DNA of 64,000 bases from Benincasa hispida (taxonomy: Eukaryota > Streptophyta > Magnoliopsida > Cucurbitales > Cucurbitaceae): contig NC_052357.1 of the NCBI RefSeq assembly GCF_009727055.1, positions 86,721,924 through 86,785,923 of the forward strand, given 5' to 3'. The notes under the pieces were generated by a model. The model saw nothing but the letters and a program-made list of their open reading frames with translations. It was not told where the DNA came from and made no database searches. Shown here piece after piece: positions 1-12,571 of this stretch (position 1 is the stretch's first letter; each line of letters begins with the position of its first letter). A program made the translations under genes and the position numbers.

Positions 1-2
1 AA

Positions 3-86
3 GAAGATGATGATGGTGGAATAAATGAAGCAGAAGGCGACATGGGTTTGCTGTACGCACGTCCAAAGAAGAAGGAAGAATATTAA
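3..86 (+). CDS. C-terminal tail of a gene entering from the left edge (putative)
   Basis: An open frame runs from the window edge to a TAA stop and encodes an acidic stretch followed by a basic tail ending in ARPKKKEEY. Codon and base composition (about half GC) differ sharply from the AT-rich DNA that follows, which is why I read it as a coding end rather than chance. The protein family cannot be recognised from 27 residues. The next 200 bases are purine-rich and moderately complex and may be its 3' UTR. A short chance frame is the alternative. Confidence 0.4.
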   Translation, partial: EDDDGGINEAEGDMGLLYARPKKKEEY

Positions 87-2805
87 AAAAGAAAAGGGGA
101 AAAAAATAATAAAAGGATTGTTGGGATTTTTTTGAGTTAGCCAGAGAAGGTGAAAGTCAGAGATGGGAAAATAAAATAATGAAGAGAAAGAGAGGGGAAT
201 TGGGGTTAGCCATTACCATTTCTGTTATAGCTTTCTTTGGGATCTTGACCAAGACAACGGCTACTTTCCCTACCATTGATTGATATATAAATATATATAT
301 GTTGAGTGTTTGGAATCTCGACCAATCTTTCAAGACAATGTCTGACTCTACAATATTTGGATACCAATAAAACTCGTAAGAAATTAATTCATAGGTAGGC
401 GTCCACTATGAATTGAACTGAACTCTTACCCTCTTAGAAAGTGTTTTAAGGCAATAAATTGGTTATTATAATTGGGTTATAATAATTTGTTTTTAAGGTG
501 TACATTCTTTTTGTTTGGTTATAATAGTATGTGTTTAAGGTATAAACTATTTTATTTTAAGAATGAAATAGTAAACACTATAGCAAATAATAAAAAGAAT
601 GAATGTAAAATAGTAAATATCATAGCAAATGAGAGTTTTGAAATAATGTTGCTAATTGAGGACTAAAAAATAACTGTAGCAAAATATGATTATTATAGTC
701 TTAATTCTTATCCCAAACGTCCCCTTAGTCATTTGTTGAGACTATATCTCATTTTTACCATTAGGCAAACCCATGATGGTTCCTTAATGGTTCTCTCTTT
801 TATTTCTCTTTTCATTTATTTTATTGCTTAAAATATCATTTTCATCCCATGTTTTAAAATTTGTTCACTTTTAGTTTCTATGCCTTCGAAGATCCACTTT
901 TAGTGCATATTTTTCATAAATCTTATCTAAATTTGTTAAATAATAATAATAATTTAGACAAATTACAAAAATTAAAACATGTGATATCTACAATTACACT
1001 CTCAAACTTTTAATTATAAAAATTGAGTTCACATCAAAACCTTCCTAACTAACAATGTTTTTGGACTTTCTTGAAATCTTAGGATAGAATTGTAGATAAT
1101 CTTATTCAAATCTTATGTAATCTTTTCCATTTTTTTTTTTTTTTTCAGATTTTAACATTCCCAAATCTTACACCAATTTTGATGGTTTGGATGTGGCGTA
1201 ATAAATTTTTAATCAAGATTGATCTCGAAAGTAAAGAATCGAGAAAAACTATTATAACTAATTGACAAAAACAAATGTTAACGATAAAAGGTGAAAATTT
1301 TTAGGGTTATTTTTTACCATTTTGTATTGGACTCCTTCAAACATATATATTTATTATTTCTTGATTAAAAACCGGTTTGTATCTTCTTCCGAACTAATAG
1401 AAAGGATTTGTCCTATATTTAAAATAAATAAATAACGGATCTTGTCCTCAAATAATTAATAATGGGATCGCCTTGCTTTCCATATATTGTTTATTTATTA
1501 AATAAAATATCGATAAAAAGATTTCCCAATTAAATTGCAATTGAGATAAAACGATTGAAAGTAATAAATAAATTATACAAATAAAATAAGACATGCATGC
1601 ATGGATGGTTAAATCCTATTGGTATAATTCTTGTTTGGTTTCATGTTATTATTATTATTATTTTGGATTTTGACTAGGGATTAAATTATTTTGATCAATT
1701 ATAGTAAAAAATGGAGAAAAAAACCATTTTTTTTTTTTTTTTTTAGTTTTCAAAGCTAGGCTTAATTTTTTAAAATCGTAGAAAATTGAAGTATTTATTA
1801 GAACGACTAACAAGATATTAGTATAAAAGAGAATAGTTTTCTTTTCATTTACACTCATAGTATATACCTATTTGTACAACTAAACCAGCCCAACTGAAAA
1901 TTAATTTTTTTTATTAAAAAAAAACAGGCAAATTTAGTATTTTCTGACCCCTCACTAGCATGTTGAGAAAATAAGATCTAAGATTTTGTTTTTTTTAGTT
2001 TATACCTTTGCTATATGTATGCATTTATGAGAGTGTTGAACTCAATTAATTCAACTCAATCTATACTGGTTGGATTGGATTGGTTCATCTGTTTATCTAA
2101 AATAATTTAAACCAATCCGAATTTATTATTGATTTCAAAAAGTATGTTTATTTTACATATGATGCAATCATATATATACAAATATTTATTTTAAATTTAT
2201 TTAATTTCATGATTTTTTGGATAATTTATTCTTCCACCATTCTTAAAAATAATTTTTTTTAGTACTTTGGAAAAAAAAACTATCCTAATCTAAATTGAAA
2301 TTCAATTGTTACTCTTAATTCAATTAAATCTTTTACATATTAACAATTTACTTATTTTTGGAACAACAATTTAAAACAATCGATTCGCTTCGTTCCTCAG
2401 TAACATTCGAGGTAGAGTTTCATGATTTTGAAAACTGAAAATGTTTGATTTTTTATGATTGTATCTGTTGTACCGTATATGGACCATAGTAGTTTCTATC
2501 GTTTTTTCTCTTCATCTACTCTTAACAAGATACATGCTAATGGGTTTCTGTTTTTTAGTACTGTAAATATGTAGCCTAGTTGTTTTAGTATTTTCAAATG
2601 TTTTGAAAAATAATATAGATAATTTTAGTATAATGTATAAATACTATTGTTTATATATCGTTTTTGAGTTCTTGTTTTAATAGGTTCATAAATCATTGTC
2701 AAAAATATGTAGTTATACATCAAGTGACATGCTATAAATTGGTAACATGTAGACGTTGTTATTTGATATGGTATTGCATTGTACATTTTATGATACAATG
2801 TGCAA

Positions 2806-2812
2806 ATATATA

Positions 2813-2852
<40 letters not shown>
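2806..2852. repeat. (AT)n microsatellite
   Basis: About 47 bases of alternating A and T, interrupted by one TT. It lies in spacer DNA and accounts for the IYIYIY open frames on both strands. Confidence 0.95.
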
Positions 2853-2855
<3 letters not shown>

Positions 2856-3814
2856 ATTTTCATATTTTTTAATAAATGTGATATACATCCGTTGATAGAT
2901 ATATAATGAATATACCCTAATATGACAAAAATATTGTTGCCAACATTTTCTTTTATCATGTAAGTTTATTACAAATATACATGTGTATATCTAAAAAATA
3001 AATATAATATCTACGTATATATTCTAATAAATTTCACAAGATGAAGAAAATAAGTTCTAAAAGTTAAACATGTGAAACCAAAAAAAATGTGGAAGTGTCA
3101 ACTTCATCAGATTTTTACAATCATTTATTTGAAGACATGACAAATGATTCCATATCATTAAGAATATTAGATAACATAACAAATTAAAGAAGAAAAGGAA
3201 ATGGAAACAATTGGAACACAATTGAAATATATTGATGAATGTATTTATAATATACCTGACAATATATTATATACACTTTTTGTATATACCATGGGATATC
3301 TAAATATCTAACATCCTACGTATACATAGGTATACATAAAAAAATACATATGAAGAAATGTAATATTAGAATATTTGACATTTTGAATACGTAGTGGTAA
3401 ATCTACGAATATAAAATAGAATATAATGTATGACACATCAAAATTGAATACTATGATATTTCTAATACATACAAACTAAATATACACATGTATACATAAA
3501 TAGAGTCGCAACTACTTAGTAACAAGATTCTAGAACACTATCGAATCTACCAAAAATAAAGATAAAAAATAGTAAGAACAAAGCGAAAAAGTATGAAAAG
3601 AAATGATAACTATAACTATCAGGTGAATGAGAAATGACAACTGTAACTATGAGGTGAGTGATTTTCCACGTAAAATTAAACCAAATCTCTAAAGGAAAAT
3701 TAAACAAATCTCCTACCATTAAGAAAACTTAAATTTGGATAATTCTATATTAAATTCACTGTAAAAACTCGTTAGTATAAATTAGAATTTTAGATATTCG
3801 TCATATATCAATTT

Positions 3815-3885
3815 AGGCATAGTTTAATTGATTAAAATATGTCTTCAACCCAAGAAGTTTGAAGTTTGAATCATCCTCCATTATT
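3815..3885 (+). repeat. tRNA-derived SINE-like fragment
   Basis: The sequence reads like the head of a plant tRNA-derived SINE. An A-box-like segment (TAGTTTAATTGATTAA) is followed about 30 bases later by a B-box-like segment (GAAGTTTGAATC). Related segments occur on the minus strand at 27601-27672, 27698-27760 and 37600-37680. No full tRNA cloverleaf is evident, so it is not called as a tRNA gene. Confidence 0.45.
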
Positions 3886-4316
3886 TGTTGTTGGAAAAAA
3901 AAAATCTAGTTGACTCAAGTATAATTTATCAAGATAGTAGTAATTTTGTTGCAGATTTAATTCGCATATTGAGAGCTACGATATTTAAAAATGAATGAAT
4001 TAAGGTAAATGGTTGATGTAAAACTGGTCTAAGAATTGGACAAATGGTGAAAATGAAAGTATCCTTAAAAAAAAAAATACTATATTAAGGTAAGAACATT
4101 TATTAACTGTTTTTTTAAAAAAGTTAAGGGTACTAATGCAACTTTTAAAAATTTTAAAATATTTTTTGAAATAAATTAATGACGATTTGTATTCATGTAC
4201 GTTACGATAATGGTATTTTCTTTAACCTTAAAAGTTGAGTGATATTGTGAAATAAATTACTAATAGTTTATATCTAATATTAATTATAAGATAATTATTT
4301 TTTAAATGGTTTTTTA

Positions 4317-4640
4317 TTAGCTTGGGAGTGTATATATATAATTTAAAGATTGTAATGGGTAATAACCACTGGCCGGTGGGTTTAAGGTAATCGAGGGATG
4401 AGGGATAGTTTCGTCATTTGGAAGGTCAACGGATCTAAGCCTCGGGCTGTTCGCAACCGTCTGATCAAAAATCGTGAACGGAACAGCCAATAGAAATGTA
4501 CATAGTGGGACCCACCAGAAAGAACTATCCGGTGCGACACGTGGCAACATATGGGCCTAAACCGTTTTCAAATGCGCGTACATTGACTTGGGCCGCTGAC
4601 CGTGTACACCCCAGCCCATAGGATAATTGCCAATCAAATG
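4317..4640 (-). promoter_or_regulatory. isolated promoter-like island
   Basis: About 300 bases of clearly higher GC content sit inside very AT-rich spacer. Read on the minus strand they look like a plant core promoter: a GGCCCA element near 4552, a G-box CACGTG at 4538-4543, a GTGGGTCCCAC element near 4508, an ATTGG (CCAAT) box near 4490, and a TATA stretch at 4331-4340. Any transcript would run leftward, but no convincing gene lies there. A 77-residue open frame on the minus strand covers the island but has no recognisable family and looks incidental. Confidence 0.35.
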
Positions 4641-5580
4641 GGATAAATTGCATTTTTTTTTTTAATGTTTTCCAAATATCAAGTTAAAAAGTGTCTTTCA
4701 TTCGATTACATTTGGTGTTATTTATTTGTATTCTATATCTATACTATCATATGGAGTCTATGTCTAAGTCTATAAACGAAAAATGCAAATTGATTAACAA
4801 ATGGAGGATGCTGATTGCGTCTAAAAATTACGTTGTATCGTTACTGTTACGGTTATAGTTATAGTTATGGTTATGATTATCATTATTGTAGGTTGACCTC
4901 AGAGATAAAGGTAACCAAAATGGTAACAATAGATTTGACAAAATTCATGATTTCAAATTCAAATAATGGAATTTCATTATAATTACACCAATTTTCATTA
5001 TAAATTGGTAAATATGACCTTTGATTTTTCCTAATAATATATACTTAACTATTCACTTGTTTATTTGGAATAACTTGTTTGAACAATGTTTTTTTAGGAA
5101 TTTAGATTGTGTCAGTATATATCTAGTGGACAATAGTGTGTTTTCTTTTTAAAGAATCTTAATAAAATTAACTTTCAAATTGATTCAAGTTTTTAAATTA
5201 TTATTTTAAAGAATTCTTTTGATGATTAAAAAAAATCTACACTAAACACACTTTCCATTATTAATTTCCATATATAATTTGGTTAAGAAGTAAGGTTTGT
5301 TTTCCTGAATTATTCCTACCCCAATATAAATTCCGGGTTCTTAATTTGTCGAATCGACAATCAATATGTCACGAAGTCATTTAAAAAATTATAGTGGAAA
5401 ATATGAGATGAAATTAGAAATTTTCCACTTTTTCTCTGGACCATCTCATTTGTTTTTCTAAGAGTAGTCGACTGTATCATTTCAATTAATTTGTTTTTCT
5501 GATGTGTAATAGTTTGAGTAAACTATAAAATACTCATCATTGAAGGGAGTCAAATACGAGCTAAGTGAATAATTATGGCC

Positions 5581-5664
5581 TTGCAAATCTACTATGCCAA
5601 GTGTTTTGAACTAGCTCATTTGCAAATCTACTATGCCAAGTGTTTTGAACTAGCTTATTTGCAG
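5581..5664. repeat. tandem duplication, 39-base unit
   Basis: Two copies of a 39-base unit lie head to tail at 5581-5619 and 5620-5658, differing at one position (CTCAT versus CTTAT), followed by the first bases of a third. The near identity implies a recent local duplication. Confidence 0.9.
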
Positions 5665-6176
5665 TTCCTAGCATAATCCATGATAGTGTTGTCTTTTATA
5701 TAGGAGTTGTATATATGGTAGTGGTCTAGTGGGTTAGTGGTTTGTACTAGTGAGAGAATTTTGAGGGTATAGTGGTATATTTCTCAAGTGGGAATGATTG
5801 CAATAGTTACATGGTAAAATAAGATTCAATTTCTAATGTCTTCACCTAATTTGTTTTTGACATTTTTGTTGGCATGTGTGTGAAAGTTAGGGAATAAAAA
5901 GCAGCTTAGCTTTCATGATAATAGGAATCAAATGAAAAATATCACATTAATTATCATTGAGTTAAGCTGATTTTAACATATACTAAATAGTTAAGATAAC
6001 ATAAATTATTAATGATAAATATAGTTTTATGTTCTTATATTTAATAATTAATTGAAATCAATAGTAATAATTAGTTGTTATTAAGATGGAATTTAAAGTT
6101 CCATGATAGCGACATAAATGGAATTTATGAAAGAAATCAATTATTTAAATATTTGTTTGAAAACCCGTAACGAAAC

Positions 6177-6429
6177 TAGGGGTGTTAAAAAAACTCGGTA
6201 ATCCGACCAACCCGAACTACCCATTATGGTTTGGGTTGGGTTAAAAATGTTAAAAAAATATTAAATTCGGGTTGGGTCAAGGGTTACCCAATTTCAGGAT
6301 TAGGTTGGGTTGAGTTGGGTTGACCCTCCAAAAAAGAATTAATAGGGTTCATTATTAGTCAATCCAAATTTTTTGGTTGGTCCACAAGAATTTTCCAATC
6401 CAGCCCAACTCGGATTATGTACACCCCTA
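6177..6429. mobile_element. hAT-type MITE, 253 bp
   Basis: The ends are perfect 9-base inverted repeats, TAGGGGTGT and ACACCCCTA. They are flanked by an 8-base target duplication with one mismatch, AACGAAAC at 6169-6176 and AACAAAAC at 6430-6437. The interior is rich in GGGTTGGGTT-like sequence and encodes nothing. Eight-base duplications and this terminus style are typical of non-autonomous hAT elements. Confidence 0.85.
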
Positions 6430-7279
6430 AACAAAACTGTAAAATAAATAGTTTTTATGGACTTTTGTTATTGATTCATTAAAAAAATTATTTACTTAGG
6501 TAAACAAATCTAAACACATACATAAAGTATATATATAAATAAAGGCACGTGTAATGTGTTAGCTATACATGTTATCTTCATCCTTTCAATCTCATGCTCC
6601 AATAATTGTTTTTTCATCTATAATTTTTCCCAAACTCAAAATTCCCAAATTTAATTAGCACTACACAAACTTTTCAGGTCCATAAATTTATTGATAAAGG
6701 CTTTCAAAAATCTTTTTAGGAAAAAAATCTCCAAAACTCTAGAGATTTAAGGTTGAAAGATTTGATAACTATTTTATTTTTGTTTTTGAAAAGTAAGCAT
6801 ATCAACGTTACTTTTATTTTTAATTTTCTTTTCAAATGCTATGTTTGGTAATTATTTTACATTTTATTTTTGTTTTAAAAATTAAATTTATAGATACTGT
6901 TTTAAAATTTTTTTTCTTTTGTTATATATTTTTCATCAATAATTAAAAAAAAAAAAAAAAAACAAAGTCAATTTTGAAAAATAAAAAAATAGCTTTTAAA
7001 AAATTATTTTTATTTTTTTGAATTTGACTCCGAATGTATCCATTATATTAAGAAATATGTAAATCATCTCAAAAAATAGGATGAAACGGACTTATTTTAA
7101 AAAATAAAAAATCAAATTAATATCAAACGGTTTAAAATGGGAAAAAAAAAAAGCAATTGAGGTATAATTGGGAAAAAAAAGTCAAGCACGGGAGTATCTA
7201 AATTGTTATATTTAAATCCAAGTAAGGGTATTATGGTGGTAGGATTTGTCAATGTGTCCTTATTAAGGGCACCGGAAAT

Positions 7280-7297
7280 CCACGTGTTAACACGTGG
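7280..7297. promoter_or_regulatory. double G-box perfect palindrome
   Basis: CCACGTGTTAACACGTGG is a perfect 18-base palindrome holding two CACGTG cores with TTAA between them; the flanks AATCC and GGATT nearly extend it. G-boxes bind bZIP and bHLH factors as dimers in plants. No gene start is adjacent (PPI1 begins about 4.6 kb to the right), so a regulatory role is only inferred. Confidence 0.5.
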
Positions 7298-10200
7298 GGA
7301 TTCAATTGACTCACCGAGGGAGACAAAATTATGATATAAACTCTAAAATGCAAGGGTATTGAAGTCATTGCATATTTGCAGTGGCCCACATCTTAAAGAC
7401 AAAACTGCGCAGTTATTATGTTGCAGTATGAGCCACGCGCCTTTTGAGTTTTGCATAACCAACCAAGTACCATAGGTTTTTGCCCCCACTACCGTTTTCC
7501 TTTCTTTCTTTTGCATTGCCAAAAAATAGCCCTATTAAAATTTCACTTTTTAACCTTTGCACGTTTTCTAAAATTTTGTTCAACTAGTTTTTTTCGATAT
7601 GAAATTCATCACGGAGATTTAGTTAAAAATTAATTTTTTAAATTTATCGATAGTTTTAGACTTTCTCGTTGAAATATTATCAATTTTTTTTTTCTAAATC
7701 TATAGATCTCAAATGCACTATAATTTTTAAATTTTGTAAATGATCAAATTCTGCAAATAAAAAAAAATAAATTTTGGTAAAATATAAAGAATCTCGACGT
7801 TAATCTGTCCGAGATTTCATCGAGAAAATCCAAACATATAGAATGTCGGTGTTAATTTTGTTCAAGATACACCGACATTCTCTATATCTCCCAAACCTTC
7901 TTAAAATTTTGTTGAAATATTTGAAAAATTAAATAAAATTTGATATAAAATTTGAAAGATTACATCATATTTAGAAAAATGATAGAATGTTTGTGTTAAC
8001 GGCCAAGATCTGTCCAAAACAATCGATAATTTATAAAAAGTTAAATTTTTTATGTAAATTTGGTCGATCCGAGGCAAAATAGTCTGAGAAAAACTATTGT
8101 AATGAATTTTCAGAAAAATATACTAGTTTTGAAAAATGAAAATATGAAGAGGTGTAATTTTTCAAATTATCTATTTAATCCTTATATTTATAAGATATTT
8201 TTAAATAGTTCCCAAAATTGATTTATTTAAACAAAATAAAAATTGTTTCATCTCTCTTGGTTTATTTTTCATTTCACCTTTTATTGACCTTACTTCTTTC
8301 TTTTCTTTTTTTCTTTTTTTTTTTAATTATTATTTTTTTTAAAGATATTAAATTGCAATAAAATAAAGAAGACTTTTAAGTCACATTCAAAATACAAACA
8401 CAACTAAATAAACTAAGACGAGAGTAATAACAAAAACAAACAAATATATAGAAAAGAAATCAAAATAGGTGAACCTAGTTAAGTCTCCCCAATAGAAGCC
8501 TCAACAACATAGAAGAATTATTGAAAACTCACTCTCATTTTTGTTTTGTTAGGTTAAATGCATTTAGTGATATGTATAAGACAGATTTATAAATTTTAAA
8601 AATTATTAAACAGGTTTTTAAATGCTCGATTATGTATCTAATAGATCATATATTTTTTTCAATATTTCTAAGAAAAATATCAATTTATATCCTTAAACTT
8701 TGGTGTTGTGTCAATGAAAACCCCAAACTAATAATTATATCAATTTAAATTCAATTTTCGTAATTTTATCAACTTATATTGTCATTATTATTTTTTTAAC
8801 CAATATCGTGTGAAACTTGTAATTTGACATAGCTAATTTTCCACATTTTTACAAGTTAATCAATTTAGACAATTCTTTATGATTATCATAAAAATTATCC
8901 ATGCATTACCTCTCAAACGTGAGTGTTTTGCCTCAAATGTCAGTTTAACAAAAATGATGATTAGAGTTAATGCATTGACGATTTTCAAAGGGAATTATGT
9001 TTAGAAATATAAATTGAGATGTTTATGAACTTTTACGAGTTTAGCTTATACAATTATAAGTCTTATATATGTAATGAAAGGTATAATCGATAAAATTATT
9101 ATTTTATAGTTTAAATTAATGCAACTGGTAAAGTTTATAGTATAAATTGATATTTTTTTCCTACTCTACGTCCATATTTTTGTCTCTAGGGTCCACTCAC
9201 ATCTCTCTTTTTCGTTAATTTTGTTTTGCTTTGTCGGCTATAATAATACACGCATTTTAATCTTCTTTATTTTTATCTTTTTGAATTTGATTTGATTATA
9301 TCAATTACTCACATTTTATCTATCTATTTATTTTTGGAGGTAATTGAGTATTCAAGGAATACATATTTAACATGTTTGTTTTTTTTAAACGTCTTTGAAA
9401 TAATAAAAACCATGGAAACAATTGTTTCGAAAAAAAAAAAAAATCATGAAAAAAATAGTTTTTTTTTATGCTTCTTACGCATATTTTAAATTTAAGTTTT
9501 TAAAATGTAAGATTATAGTAAAAGGATGAAACTTTGATATATATATATATATAAAGGAATTTCAATAAATATATTATTCATCCTTTTCATATTGTAGATT
9601 AAACTCGTCTTTATTAAACTTAAACTATGTGTAATATAGTACATTGTAATGTAATAATTGTATCAATTGTATGACATAATATAGGTTCATAAGTTATTAG
9701 ATAATAATTGAAATTTATTGTATTATTTATTTAGTAAGTGAAACCATGGTTTATTTAGAACTACACTAAAAGTACATTTCTAATTTTTTTTTTCAAATTG
9801 AGGTTTAGTTTATAATATTGTTAACAAACACATATTTGAGAATACTGGAAAAACTAAATACAACTCTATAATTTTTTTTAATGGATCTCTCTTTTTTAAT
9901 TTATGTTTCCACATCACCAACTAAATACACGATTAGATTTTTTTACTTGTATATAACTATCTCGATCTAAATAGAATGAAGTTAGAATTAGAAAAAATCG
10001 TCTATAATGTAAGATAAAATAAGAAAAGATGAATTTGTGTTGTATATAAAAATGAATAAAAATTTGTGATATTCTTTAAATTCAACCTAATTTTATGATT
10101 TGAAGTAAATTTTTTCAAAAGTAATTTGCTACTTGTAATTTATTAAGAGAAAAATATATGGTTTTGAGATGAGCCAAGGTTTCAAAATTATTATGTTAAG

Positions 10201-10631
10201 GGTAAAAGATAGAGAAAAGTCAATCTATTGATGCATTAGTAACCTTCAAGTAACCGATAGTCTGGATTCCATCCCTAGAAAAAGTCAACTTAAATAATTG
10301 ACTCTTTTTTTTCCCCTCAAATTACTATTAACTAAATTCTAAAAATTCTTAATAATTTTAATTATAAATAATTTCATTTATCTTGATTATTCATAGAAAA
10401 TTCAAACTAAGGAAACAAATCTGTAAACGCCAATTTTAGACTAGGAAACAAGGAGCCCTCTAGTATTTACTAAATGCAGTTCAACTTTACCATTTATTTA
10501 AAAAATATCCATGTACTTCTCAAAAATCACAAATATTATCCTTAAATTCTCATAAAAGATTTTTTTTTAAATTTTTTAATAGAGTAAAATTTTTTTAATG
10601 TTAGGCAAAAATTGAGACATAATATAGTGTG

Positions 10632-11135
10632 TAGAGATATCCACTTTCCATATGAGGACGACATGCTATAAGACCCCACCCCGATTTCCCAATTAGGCGA
10701 TGAATGAAGGCGATAATGGAAAAAAATTCCTAAAAGCTAAATGAGGATAGAGATAAGGAACGAATATGTTTGAATTAGTGTAAAAAATAATGAATGTATT
10801 TGGATTAGCATAAAAAAATAGTATATTTAAATTCTAATAAAATTTAAATTATGTATATGAATAATTTGATAGATAATCATTTTTGAAAATTTTGAGTAAT
10901 TTTTCTTTAAATTATAATTATTTATTGGAACTAATCATATAAAAATTAACAATTTCAATATGTTAATTGTTTTTCTTTTAAAATCAAATGCAGAAAAAAT
11001 TTTCGCAGAAAATCTGATCCTCGCAAATTTTCGGTAAAAAATCCCTACCTCAATCCATTTGGGAAATTTGACGAGGACAGATAATGAAATGGGGAGGAGA
11101 AAGTCATTCCCGACCCAACTCCATGGACATCTCTA
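10632..11135. mobile_element. hAT-type MITE, 504 bp
   Basis: The terminal inverted repeats are TAGAGATATCCA on the left and TGGACATCTCTA on the right (11 of 12 match). They are flanked by 8-base direct repeats with one mismatch, ATAGTGTG at 10624-10631 and ATAGTGTA at 11136-11143. There is no coding capacity. This is a well-bounded non-autonomous hAT-like element. Confidence 0.85.
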
Positions 11136-11795
11136 ATAGTGTAGCAACAATTTAGAATAGATCATCACATGATATTAAATCATCGTCATAGAGTTTTGAC
11201 TCTTAATTTAGGTTCAAAATTTTAGTCTAAAGAGTTCTCGGCCTTATAATTAAAAATCATCAATTTTATAGTTTATTAACTTATTAAATCGTAGGCCCAC
11301 TTCACTCTTTGTTCGAAAATGCCCCTCAACCTATTTTTATATATTGTAAAACAAAGTTGAAAATATTTGTTACAGTTTAGTTTGAATTCTAATTTAAATT
11401 CTCCCTCACATCTCAATCTAAATCTATATGAATCCAAAAACGGCAACAATAATTCTGATACGATTCTTTGAAAATTAAAACAAGAAAAAAGAAAAAGGAA
11501 TCAACATTTCACCAGTCGATCTGTGGAAAAGGGATGTGTATAATTCTTGAAGAGACTAAACAAAGATTACATTTTATTTTGTTTGATAATAGATTATGAA
11601 AACCAAGAACGATTTCTTTTTTCTTTTTCCATAAAAAGACGATAAATTTGTGTTGCCCATTTGAAGAAGGCAGAAGAAGAGAAAGGAAAGTAAAATAAAA
11701 ATAAAATTTTGATGAAAAAGAAAAAAAAAATAGAAATCGAAATGGAAAAAGCCCATTAAAATCATAGGGAGCGAACAAACACCTACCCTGTGAAA

Positions 11796-11870
11796 AATTG
11801 ATATATAGATCGACTAGTCTCTTCCATTTTTTCTGTTCTTCTCTATCTTTCTCTGTCACTGAACCCCTCT
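11796..11870 (+). promoter_or_regulatory. probable PPI1 core promoter
   Basis: A TATA-like ATATATAGAT at about 11801-11810 lies just upstream of a pyrimidine-rich stretch that would start the 5' leader. It sits about 250 bases upstream of the 5' UTR intron donor. The transcription start was not measured. Confidence 0.4.
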
Positions 11871-12004
11871 ATTTTGAAGAGAGAGAAGTTGTTTGAGATT
11901 AAAAATAGAGGGCGAGATCTGGCTCTGACCCATTTCTTTCTTTTTTCCTTTCTGGGTTTTTGTCTAAATTCGGAATTCGAGATCCCTTCGTTCAAAAAGG
12001 GTCG

Positions 12005-12038
12005 TCTTCCTCTTCTTCTTCTTCTTCTTCTTCTTCTT
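12005..12038. repeat. (CTT)n tract in the PPI1 leader
   Basis: Pure TCTTCT triplet repeats lie in the inferred 5' UTR exon of PPI1. CT-rich microsatellites are common in plant 5' leaders. The L-, S- and F-rich frames here are shadows of this tract. Confidence 0.85.
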
Positions 12039-12571
12039 ATTTACCTGCTTCCATTACTGGTAATTATTCTTTCTTTTATTGGGTTTTTTTCATGTTTCTC
12101 TCTATGTCTCTTCATTTCTGTGAATTGGGATTTTCTGATTCTCTTTTTAGATACCCTTTTCTTGTTTGATTTCATATGATTAGGTTCGATCTTTCACCAT
12201 CTGTTTGTTTTGTTTTGTTATTTCATACCCTTTTCTTCTTTTGAATCCCTTTTTGTGGGGGGTATTTTTTTTTTTTTTTTCCATCTTGAATTCTTGAATC
12301 CAAGGAGAATTTATTGTTGTTTGGATGTTTCTTCTTTGCGTTGTTAATTGACAGATCTGTTCTTTTGAAACTGAAATTTTATTTTTGGTTGGTTTTATTA
12401 GGAATTGTAATCTGTTCTTGATGATGTTTTGGTCAACCAATTATGAATGTTTGGATTGTTTTCTTTTTTTCTTAATCAAATGGGTGTTTTGGTTTTGATA
12501 GTTCAATTATAGGTTAAATTGTTTTTTTGCCATATTGCATCAGGATCTTTTAGTTCCCTGTGCTGGGAGCT

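Larger units (their letters stand above)
87..4310. other. AT-rich intergenic spacer
   Basis: No coding region is supported here; the small open frames are low-complexity F/I/K/N-rich shadows. The stretch holds a probable 3' UTR at its left end, homopolymer runs, an (AT)n microsatellite near 2.8 kb and one tRNA-derived repeat near 3.8 kb. Confidence 0.6.
4641..11795. other. AT-rich spacer upstream of PPI1
   Basis: I see no gene in this 7 kb. It contains two MITEs with readable target duplications, a 39-base duplication, a G-box palindrome, a decayed copy of the GTTTGG-type MITE (about 6838-7030) and long A/T runs. Confidence 0.6.

Noticed and set aside
449..724. Possible MITE with GGGGACGTTTGGGATAAGAA at its right end (reverse strand) and TTA flank
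   Set aside because: The left end does not match the right end, so no element could be bounded.
4317..4550. 77-residue minus-strand open frame
   Set aside because: No recognisable family; it overlaps promoter-like motifs and has no supporting structure.
11509..11859. F/L-rich open frames upstream of PPI1
   Set aside because: Low-complexity translations of A/T- and CT-rich leader or promoter DNA.
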